DNA of 64,000 bases from Cladosporium sp. IMV 00045. Lineage: Eukaryota; Ascomycota; Dothideomycetes; Cladosporiales; Cladosporiaceae. The stretch covers positions 1 through 64,000 of the forward strand of contig MSJI02000748.1 of NCBI GenBank assembly GCA_001931905.2, read 5' to 3'. This document shows positions 55,253-64,000 of the stretch, in pieces. The translations under genes and the position numbers were made by a program. Numbering within the stretch: the first letter of the stretch is position 1; the number at the start of each line of letters is the position of its first letter. Below the pieces are notes generated by a model. That model searched no databases. It saw nothing but the letters and a program-made list of their open reading frames with translations, and was not told the DNA's origin.

Positions 55253-58211
55253 TCTTGTCCTTCTTACCCGTAGTCCAGCTCGCCCAGGGATCTTCCTCGG
55301 CGGACTTCTCCTGCACAGATTCCGGTAAGACAACAGATGCATCAGGGCTGGGCTCGACCGAGACTTCAACAATGTCTTTGGACTTGTCGCCCTTCTTTTT
55401 CTTTTCCTTCTTGCCAGTCGCCCAGCTGCCCCATGGGTCCTCTTCGGCTTTTGGTTCGTCAACAGCAGCCGGCGATAGGACAGGCTCAGGCTCGGGTTCA
55501 GGAATAGGCTCAGGCTCCGGGTCTTTTCCTTTCTTCTTCTTTTTGTCCTTGCTCGAACTGCCCCAGCCAAAGCTCCAGTCGTTGGATTCGGCGACAGGTT
55601 CAGGCTCGGGAACAACGGGTGGCGGTGGAGGAGGCTCTTCAACAGCAGCTCCCTTCTTACCCTTCTTTTTCTTGCCAGTATCGCCCCAACCGCCGCCAAG
55701 CCAGTCATCTACAGGTTCCGCAGCAGGAGGAGGAGGTGGTGGTTCCTCAACAGCAGGAGCGGCGGGTTCATCGAAAGAACCCCAGTCGAAAGCACCCTTT
55801 TTCTTCTTATCTTTCTTAGAAGCCGGAGCACCCCACCCGCCGAAATCGTCAGCTGGTGGCTCAGCAGCAGGTGGTTCAGGCTCGGGAGGAGGTGGAGGAG
55901 GCTCTTCAGCAACGAGGAGGCCCTTTTTCTTAGCCTTTTTCTTGTCTTTGGCAGACATGCCAAATCCGCCCCAGCTGTCTTCAACGGGTGCCGGTTCAGG
56001 CTCAGCAGGGGGAGGTTCAGGGACGGGTTCAGGTTCCGGCTCAGGAGGGGGTGGAGGAGGCTCTTCAGCAACGAGAAGACCCTTTTTCTTAGCTTTCTTC
56101 TTGTCCTTTGCAGACATTCCGAACCCACCCCACATGTCATCTTCCTTCTTCTCTTCCGCAGGAGGGGCGGGTTCAGGCTCGGGAACGGCGACAACGGGCT
56201 CAGGCTCAGGGATAGGTTCAGGCTCAGGCTCGGCCTTGCCCTTTTTCTTCTTCTTGTCTTTCTTTGAAGTAGAGAAACCCCACGGATCATCTTCAACGGG
56301 CTTTTCAGGCTCAGGAGGTGGGGGCGGAGGAGCCTCGACGACCGGTTCAGGTTCAGGCTCAGGCTCCCAGGAAAAGGCAGAAGCGCCCTTTTTCTTCTTC
56401 TTGTCTTTCTTAGCCGGAATGGCAGCCCAGGGGTCTTCTTCCTCCTCCTTCTTCTCCTCCTTGGGCGGTTCGGGGGCAGGATCATCCAGGCCAAAGTCGA
56501 AAGCGCCCTTCTTCTTGTCCTTCTTCGTCGAAGCGAAGCCCCATCCCGAATCCATATCGTCCTTTGGCGGTTCTTCAGTACTGGCGCCAAAACCCCAAGA
56601 AGAAGCACCACCACCTGATCCCCAGCCGCCTCCCCAACCGCCGGATCCTTTGTTATCCAGACCGAGGTCGCCTAGCTGCGGCGCGCCCTTGTCATCGTTG
56701 AGGTTCACGTCGTCGAATGCCTTGTCAGTCGCGGGTGGCGGGTCGGGTTCAGCCTGCGAGGTGGGTTAGAACTTGAGCATAGCTATATCGATATACCGCC
56801 ATCGTCATATTAACAAGAAAGAGGGGTCGCGTGAGTACCTCTAGCGTGTATTTACAACACTAGGGTATGGAGCGGTATGATATGCAGGGTGAAATGCGGA
56901 GGCCTAGATTGTAAGCCAGCCAGCCAGCCGCGCTCGCCAGCTGCTATCCCGCTTCGTGCTGTAAGCGCGGCCCGGATAATCACACCATCAAGCGGTGAGA
57001 CATAGGTCCAAAGTATTTCTTATAGCAATTCGGCGCGCGAATAAAAAGAGGGAAACAAAAACGACTTTGACTGACCTTGCCTTTCTTGCCCTTTTTCTTC
57101 TTGCCTGTCGTCGCAAATCCCCACATGTCGTCGGCCGCGGCCTCAGGAGCAGCAGCCGGTTCAGGAGCAGGCGGCTCGGGTTCAGGTTCAGGCTCAGGCT
57201 CAGGAGGAGGAGGCTCAGGCTCAGCTGCTTTGCCCTTCTTGCCTTTCTTCTTCTTGCCGGCCGTCGCAAAACTGCCCCAATCGTCTTCGGCGGGCTCAGC
57301 AGGAGGAGGAGCCGGTTCTTCAGGTGGAGGAGGTTCAGCGGCCGCGGCCTCCTCTTCCTCCTTCTTTTTCTTCTCCTCTTCATCTTCGAACTCTTCCCTG
57401 CGCAGGAGATTAGCGTCATTCTCGATCAACAATCGTCGCCAAAGACTTCGTCCTCGACAGGCCGAACCTACCAAGCATTCTTCTTTTTCTTCTTCTTGTT
57501 CTTCTTCCCACCAACAGCGCCCCAGATATCGTCAGGATCTTCACCACCACCGTCTCCGCCGCCAGGAGGATCCCCTCCAGCTCCATCACCTCCGCCTCCT
57601 GCATCACCGCCTTCTCCACCGCCGCCCGCTCCGTCGTCCGGAGGCGGCGCCTCTTCCTTCTTCTCGCCGTCGTCGTCTGCCCATTTAGCGTTCTGTGCCG
57701 CTTTCGCCGCCTTCTTGGCCTTCTTGTTCGCATGGGATCGAATCCCCCGCGGCTGCGTGAAATCCACCTTATCGTCCGAACGACGCTGCGAGTCGCGAGA
57801 TTTGCAACCGTGAGGACCAGCCTCGAGCTTTACGTCTACAAGACTCTGGTGAACCACAGCCAAAGCCCCCGTGCCGGTGTAATCTGGAGGAAGGTCCGCT
57901 ATGCATTCCTCGTACGGCGGCGGCGGCAGGAGGTCCAGCGTTTGGGAAGTGTAGGTCTCGCATTCTTTGTCCTTGATTTCACAGAATCTCCTACCGCTGC
58001 AACCGTGCTGTGCATTCCTACGAAATTTCAAGACGTCCCTGCTGCTTTCGCCATGGTGGAAACGAGTCCACAGCTCGGCGAGAGCTTCAATCTCCCTTCG
58101 AAGCAGCCATGTGCTTTCAACCGACGCAGGTTTCTGCTGCTGTGTATTCAAATCCTCGACCAAAGGCGTGACAGGGAGGTCGCCGGTGTATGAGGCGACG
58201 ATTGCTGCCAT
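55253..58211 (-). CDS. Giant Trp-Gly/poly-Lys module protein (copy 2), 3' part lost at gap
   Basis: Exons 58211-57472, 57397-57076 and 56753-55253 (open at the gap), introns 57398-57471 and 56754-57075, with the same splice sites and branch motif as copy 1. The visible part encodes about 854 residues, all of the N-terminal PPPPYEE region and thirteen Trp-Gly/poly-Lys modules, the last one cut at the gap. Differences from copy 1 are scattered substitutions plus in-frame length changes of Pro-Glu, Glu and Gly runs (one Glu more before one module, one Pro-Glu pair more before another, one Gly fewer in exon 1). All indels in exons are multiples of three, so this copy looks functional rather than decayed. 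The missing 3' end is explained by the gap, not by a visible break. Confidence 0.72.
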
Positions 58212-60501
58212 TTGCGGAGTGGAACCCAGAACTGATTTGGAGAGGAGAGGCTGGGAGCATTGAAGGCGATGGGTAAAGTCGGGCGGGCGGAGAGGGTTGT
58301 GCAGCGTCAGAGGTGAGAGTGAGTTGGGAGGTGGTGGTAGTAGCAGCAAACGGAAGAATGCAGTAGTATAGGATAGCTCTTAGTCTAGTGATATTTCAGG
58401 GAGAGAGGCCGCGAAAAATGGTAGGATAGTCCAAGACCGTTCGTGATTGTCGCGCGGGAGGGTGTGGTGTGGCTCGGGTGTGTTCCAGTCGTCGGCCGGG
58501 CGCTTTGCCCGCTTGAGCAGGCAGCGCTGCAGGCACGAGGAGAGGGGAGGCGTTTTCGCTCCCAGCTGTCTGTGTATCAGGCCAATCGGTTGCCGAGATT
58601 GCTCGCCAGACCCTACACACTCGTGCTCATGGCGGGTGAGAGCGTCTTGGAGGAGGGGGAGGAGGGAGGTGGAAGCGTTTCACAATCGGAGTAGCAGTAG
58701 TAGCAGTAGTAGTCAAATAGCAGGCAGGCGACGGGGTCTGGGTTTTTGTTGCTGAGCCGACGATGACCACGACTACGGTCAACTAGAGATGCAGCATGCA
58801 GATTTTTCGAGGGCGGCTACCTACTACGACATTCTCCCTCCCACCCGAGAGCAGCATGACCGTGTCCGTGACCATGACCTGCCTTCTTTCCTGCCACCTG
58901 GGCTCTCGGGTCGCATGCAATAGTATGGGCGTATGCGGCGAATTGGTGACTCGCTGCGTTGGAGGCGCCCTCACCGCCAGAACTGATGACTGGAGTGGCA
59001 GGCCAAACACGGCGCGAGCAGCACACGGTCCGCTGCCGCCATGGGGAGCCTGTGGAGCATGTCGTGCATCGTCGCCAGACCTCAGTGGTGCTACATCCTC
59101 GCCCGCCTGCAGTAGCTCGCCGCGCTGCCTCACTTCTTCTGCACATCCACACTGCCCATGTGGAGTCACGCCGTGGTCGCGCTCTCGGCCAGATGACGCC
59201 CGTTCAACAGGACGTTAGCAAGTTGGGTCAGGTAGGAATGTCAACCGACATGTGGGAAGAAAACGACACCCGAGGCAGCGAGGGCAGGCGTAATGCCCAA
59301 CCGTGACCGCCCGTTTCTCTCTCGCCTTCTCTTCGGACGACCATCTCACCGTCTCGGCCATGTGGCAAAAACACGATCGCAAACGATGCAAGGAAGGGCA
59401 GATCTATATCTTCGCCAGCGTCCCTGCTTTTGCGTGGCTTGCCTCGGATCTCAAGGGTCTCTTTCGTCAAGGTCGCGCGCCGGGCCAAATGTCCTGCATC
59501 TCGCCCTGCTGCAAGCCTGCATATCCAGCATTGCCGGAATCGGTAGAGATGCCCAAAGTCTTGCTTGACCGCGATGCTTTCGTGGCATTATAGCGGGGCG
59601 TGGCAAAAGAGGCCTCGTCGTTCCCGTTGAGGAGTATTATGATGATATACAAGAAAATGCAATACGTAGCCTCATCACCAACTGACTGGCTGGCAGCATG
59701 TGGTCCTCGCGCAAATAATGCAGTAAGTTCTGTCTGACCGTTCGCGGATGTAAGGCGAAAACGCATGTTCGCATGGAGTCTGAGACACGGGACTGGCGGT
59801 GGGAAGAAAATCGTAATCACCTCGTTATGACGGTTTTCAAGAACCGAGTGGAGGAGTAGGCTGAGGTTCCCAAGTTACCGTAAGAACGAGACCTCGCAGT
59901 CTGAGCAGAGCATGTAAAAACCTGACCGGCCGCATGAAAGCAATACGATCTAGCACGCCATAATAAAAAAGTCCATCTATCACTTCAAAGAGCGATCTTT
60001 AATGCCGACTTTTTCAGTGCTGCGGGTGCTTATACGACCAAGGGTATGATTGAACAAGGCAGATGGCACGCCATTGAAGAACTGGTACCATTCAAATGGG
60101 GTCATGGAATTTGTTCAGATCGGTCGCATCTCAAACGTCAAGGGAAAGAAAAGAAGTGGGGAGTACAAGTTTCTGTCATTCAAACTAATAATGGTTAGGT
60201 ATACTAATTCTCCGATCCTGGTATTGCTCGTGTGGTTCACTGATAATAATGCCTGAGTTGTTTGCAGAGCCCAGATGCTGCTGGGTCGCTGAGGTGTGCT
60301 TCGTGGTGGTCGTTTGAACTTGTCGTTATAGATGCAAGCAGGATGATTTTTTTGGGGAATTTCCAAGGTGGGTTTGGATGTGTCAGTCAGGATTGTCGTG
60401 ATGGATGAGTCCAATGGTGCATGATGCATCGCCAGACCATGAGGAGATTTGGCTGAAGCTGGAGCGGGAGAGTTGACACTTCGGTCGACTCAAGCAACCC
60501 T
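58212..60501. other. Intergenic in copy 2, no gene supported
   Basis: Equivalent of 28584-31142. Similar to copy 1 for most of its length but with frame-breaking indels in every candidate frame. Confidence 0.6.
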
Positions 60502-62113
60502 TCAAACCTCCTCACCATCACTCTCCCCCTCCACTTCACCGCCCTCAGCCTCCGGCGACCTCTGAACATTCCACAGAATGAACGGTCCCGAGTACATCCT
60601 ATCCCCCTCCCCATCCGACGGGCACCACCACCTGCCCACCATAATCTTCCCACCAGGCAACACAATCCCCTCATAAGCCCACAAATTCTCCAGATCAATC
60701 GCCCCATCCGCTTCCCTGAAATACTTCATCAGCGTCATCCTCTGCCACCCCGGAATGCCATGCTGCGGCGGCAGCGGGTTCAGCCACCCATCGGCCTGGA
60801 AATCGTCCTCGGAATCCTGGCCCCTGCCCTGCATGCGCGTGCTCATCTCCGTGAAATTCTGCACCTGATACGTGCCGTTGGCGCGCAGCTGGGCGCGCGT
60901 GCGCGCGCGGTTTACGGGCATTTTGAGGGAGGAGAGGTGCTTCTCGAAAGCACGAGGCCAGGTGCCCGCGTTGGCGTCGGAGGGGAATTTGAGTACGAGG
61001 TCTTGGAAAGGGTGGTCCGGGTCGTCTTCGCCGTTGAGTTGGTCCATGATGGGGTCGTCCCAGCTCTTGCCGCTGCGCGTGTCGTTGATCTGCGGCCCGC
61101 GCTCGAGGAAGGCGTAGCTGCCCTTCCAGTGGCGGCCGAGGGGGTAGCCGCAGTCGACGACTTGGGAGGTGTGGAAAGTCGGACGGTCGCGAGTGGCGAG
61201 GGCTTCGAAGGCGTCGGCTAGGGCCTCGGTCTTGTGGTTGAGGTGATAGTGCCAGAATTGCAGGTTGCGCAGGAGCCATTGCATGTTGATGTCGGCGCCG
61301 CAGGCACCGAAGAGCACGGGCGCCGTAATGTTGTCGGCGTACGCCATCATTTGCGCGTCTGGGAAGCCGATGTGGGAGTCGGACCAGGGCTTGTCGAGGG
61401 CGAAGAGGGCGGGGGCGAGGGCGCATTGGACGGCATAGAGGAAGTCGGTGTCGGGGTTGGAAGGGATGCCGAAGGTGTGCTTTTGCGAGCTGCTGTCTTG
61501 CCCGATGATCTGGAAGAGGTTGCTCTTTTCGAGGAACGAAAGGATCTGGTTGAGGTTCTTGGACTCACAGCCGACGGTGGTTTGGCCTGGCTTGACACTG
61601 AAAGCTTCTATTCTGACGTTAGTCACATGCGAATGTGTTGGATTGGGGCGATAGTCTTCACTCACCGACGATCAAATCTCTCAAGATCTGAAGAGCAGCG
61701 GTCTCCTTCTTCGTCTGTCCCTTGTCAAAGGACAGCTGCGGCTTCACGCGCTGAGCTTGGAAAGCGACATCGATGACTTTGAGCACCGACTTCCGGACCT
61801 TGTACTGCTCGTAGAACTTCTTGTTGTCGATCAACTGCTGGCCAGTGGAAGTGAGGGCAAAGTTCGGGTAGTCGAACTCCTTGAGGAAGCGGTGGCGGAA
61901 GAAAGAGTAGCCCGTGGCGGCAAGGTGGTTCTGGACTTTCGTGCAGGACTTGGAGAAGTTGGAAAGATCGTGGTCCGAGAGGTCATAGCCGATTTGGAGG
62001 ATCATCTGCTAACGAGTCAATTGATGTTACTTCGAAGATACTTGCAATTGATTTCATACCTCAGCCGAGAGGGCATAGAAGAGCGAGCCTCCGCCCGCAT
62101 TGGTGTTCGACAT
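60502..62113 (-). CDS. F-box protein (copy 2)
   Basis: Second copy of the F-box gene at 31143. Exons 62113-62060, 62005-61666 and 61607-60502, introns 62006-62059 and 61608-61665, 499 residues; every exon and intron has the same length as in copy 1. F-box region MILQIGYDLSDHDLSNFSKSC and the WWCPSDGEGDRMYSGPF block are unchanged apart from a GHN-to-GYD change in the F-box. The upstream ATG available to copy 1 is ATA here (62231-62233) and no other in-frame ATG lies before the stop further upstream, so translation must start at 62113. About 28 of the 387 residues of the C-terminal part differ from copy 1, mostly conservative, with no stop or frameshift: an apparently functional copy. Confidence 0.78.
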
Positions 62114-62996
62114 GGCGATCAACGCCAATGTAATGCTGTTGATATTGAGTTTGATGGGTACCGGAGGTTTGGAAAGGCCTGACCGTTGCTCACGCTGTGA
62201 TTGGGGCTTTGTGCCACGCGAAAGTGGGTTTATCGATATCGGCGTCGTTCTGTCGATACAGATGCTTGATATTGACAACAAGAAGGATTGGTTCGGCGGA
62301 CAAGAAGGAATAGAACACCACACCTTGAAGATGTTGCAAAGGTGGTGGTGAAGAGAAAGGAGGTGGTGTTGCGGTGGAAGGGCCTGGTTTTATAGACGGC
62401 AGCTGATGCTGACCTTTCACATGCGCTGTCAACCCTTCGAGACTGTGCACCTCCAACCGCCTGCGAATGTGAAAGTGACCAGTCAGTCCTTCATTGGTGT
62501 TAAGTGAGTCCAAGTGATGGGTGAAGATTGCCCTTAGATCTTGCGCTGAGGGTGACGGCGCATATCCTGGATAATTTGTAATCATGTTGTTATGGTCGTC
62601 GCAGTCGTATGGTATCGGCCTACGGGAAAGGGGAACCCAAGTCGAGGGTTTCAGCAAATCGTATTCTCCTGCTCATTCACCTTGACACAGGCACTTCTCA
62701 AATGCGTCCAACTTACGCCGTTAATAAGTCATCATGCGAGGATCTTGTATGGGCAGCGTGCATAGAGCATGTCCGTCACAAGTAGCGGGCTTTACTGCAT
62801 CTGTCCGCTCACATGTCGAAAATGCGATCTCAGGCAGACGCCAGCTTACAAGCGCCGCTGAAAGCATGCACATGATCAGGGTCCTGCTCAGCACCCGAGG
62901 AACAGCCTGTATGAATGAAATGTGAGGAAGAAGATAGAACAGTATTGATCTTTCCTATCAGGCATCGGTGTGTTATCAGGTTGAGGTGAGACATCC
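62114..62996. other. Intergenic in copy 2, no gene supported
   Basis: Equivalent of 32755-33669. It carries the diverged counterpart of the non-coding 154-codon frame (62190-62657 minus). Confidence 0.55.
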
Positions 62997-64000
62997 TTAG
63001 AGCAAGAAAGCCAGCGCACAAAGGACAGCAGCAAGCACGCCCATTCCGTCGAAACCACGGACAGCCACAGCCGTACCATCGAAAGACGAAGGGGCAGAAG
63101 ACGATGGTGATCCTGCAAGAAAGCCGTTAGCAAGCCCAGTCTGTACTCAGTGCGCAGTGGTTATCCTACCTGTGATAGCAGGCCTTGTTACATTGTTAAC
63201 CGTACCAGTGGCATCTAAAAGCCGATGGTAATTAGCACACACGGTCATCCATCATGAAATCAGGCAGAGCATTACCTTCATCACGAGCAATGACATAGAT
63301 CTCGCCAGTCTCATCCGAGCTCATAAACAGTCGGCCACTGCTATCCCAGGCTAAGCCCACCGGTCTGAAGCAGGCGTCGGGACACACAGAATTATCTTCG
63401 TTGGAGACGATCGTTGTGGCTGCCGTTCGACTGTCACTCTGATCGACTGGTTCTCCATCAGCAAACTCAACGACGTCGACTTGATACCCGATCGGTTCAT
63501 CTCTGTTCCAGCTACCGTGGAAGGCGATCCATGCTTGCGTGCCCTCGGTGTTGAACTTGATGTCGAGCGGGGCCATGTGAGCAGCAAACACAAGACGAGC
63601 GGCAACTCGCTCTCCGCAGATGTCGTCGTTATTCGTAGAGTTCTGGTCGTTTGTTGCAAACTGCTGGCCGGTCTCTCCACCGAAGTCAGGAATCTCATCC
63701 GTATCCCAAGCAGAGAAACAGTCGGGATAGCCAAAGTTTTGTCCTTGGTTGGGACTCTCCGTACCGTTGAGATATCCTAGGAAGTTCAGCTCTTCAGCAG
63801 GATTGTTTTGGTGAATGTCTTCGCCAGACCGATTCAATCGGTCGGCGCTGTTCTCGATGGCCCAAATACCACCAGTGGTTGGATGCTCAGCGAGCCCGAC
63901 GTCGTTACGAAGACCCCAGCCAAGCAGGACGCCGTCATTGTTGAAGTCGAGCGGCGAGGTGTTGTTAGTGATATTGAAGGCCTTCACCTGACTGTGGCCC
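62997..64000 (-). CDS. GPI-anchored sorbosone dehydrogenase-like protein (copy 2), 5' end beyond window
   Basis: Second copy of the gene at 33670. Exons visible: 64000-63276 (continues beyond the window), 63214-63170 (45 nt) and 63112-62997, introns 63215-63275 and 63113-63169. The blocks GWGLRNDVGLAEHP, GGIWAIENSAD, NPAEELNFLGY, HGSWNRDEPIGY and CFRPVGLAWD are present, and the last exon again encodes a Ser-rich stretch and hydrophobic tail MGVLAAVLCALAFLL. The 45-nt middle exon and its phase are preserved. No stop or frameshift in the visible part. The signal peptide lies outside the window. Confidence 0.85.

Larger units (their letters stand above)
55253..64000. repeat. Duplicated segment, copy 2 (partner 25643-34673)
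   Basis: Collinear with copy 1 from the gap to the window edge. A 60-bp sample at 63231-63290 against 33901-33960 differs at four sites; the F-box C-terminal exons differ at about 7% of residues. Between 59937 and 60025 it lacks about 350-390 bp present in copy 1. Confidence 0.95.

Noticed and set aside
54958..56769. 603-codon plus-strand frame crossing the N gap
   Set aside because: It reads through 20 N and is the antisense of the Trp-Gly/poly-Lys array; Ser/Gly/Phe-rich composition is the mirror of Pro-Glu/Lys repeats.
1..64000. tRNA/rRNA genes, CRISPR arrays, transposase or integrase genes
   Set aside because: Scanned for tRNA T-arm-like motifs, direct-repeat arrays and transposase-like proteins; none convincing. 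CRISPR is not expected in a fungal genome.

Overview
The window is nuclear DNA of a filamentous ascomycete. Genes are compact and cut by short introns (53-307 nt, mostly 53-77) with GT..AG ends and CTAAC/CTRAC branch sites. The families are typical of Pezizomycotina, and a Dothideomycete black yeast would fit. The species cannot be named from the sequence alone.

Layout: (1) 1-9 kb is an alpha-glucoside/sucrose utilisation cluster: GH13 alpha-glucosidase (cut by the window edge), MFS alpha-glucoside permease, GH32 invertase and a Zn2Cys6 regulator. (2) 9.4-13.4 kb is a divergent redox pair: a cytochrome P450 without an N-terminal membrane anchor, and a membrane-bound cytochrome b5/b5-reductase fusion. 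(3) 15-21 kb holds a glutamine/histidine-rich Zn2Cys6 factor and a D-2-hydroxyacid dehydrogenase. (4) 22.2-28.6 kb is one very large gene for a 1991-residue disordered protein built of alternating Trp-Gly/poly-Lys modules and Pro-Glu spacers. (5) 31-35.2 kb has an F-box protein and a secreted, apparently GPI-anchored sorbosone-dehydrogenase-like protein. (6) 36.6-53.7 kb holds ordinary genes (aldo-keto reductase, Iec1-like zinc finger, Cus2/Tat-SF1, APS kinase, P5C dehydrogenase), a small membrane protein, two related 8-cysteine mini-proteins, and an unknown 674-residue protein.

(7) From 55,253, just after a run of 20 N, to the window end, the sequence is a second copy of 25,643-34,673 in the same orientation. 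It covers the 5' two-fifths of the giant repeat gene, all of the F-box gene and most of the dehydrogenase gene. Short coding samples differ at roughly 7% of positions, and one spacer differs by a net ~390 bp. The second copy begins exactly at the gap, inside the repeat array. This is either a tandem segmental duplication or, more economically, a scaffolding misjoin between homeologous or allelic contigs, as could arise in a hybrid or diploid fungus.

Most promising for follow-up: the duplication/gap junction, the modular giant protein, the anchorless P450 beside a b5/b5R fusion, the pair of cysteine-rich mini-proteins with hydrophobic tails but no signal peptide, and a hairpin-bearing degenerate tandem repeat at two distant places.
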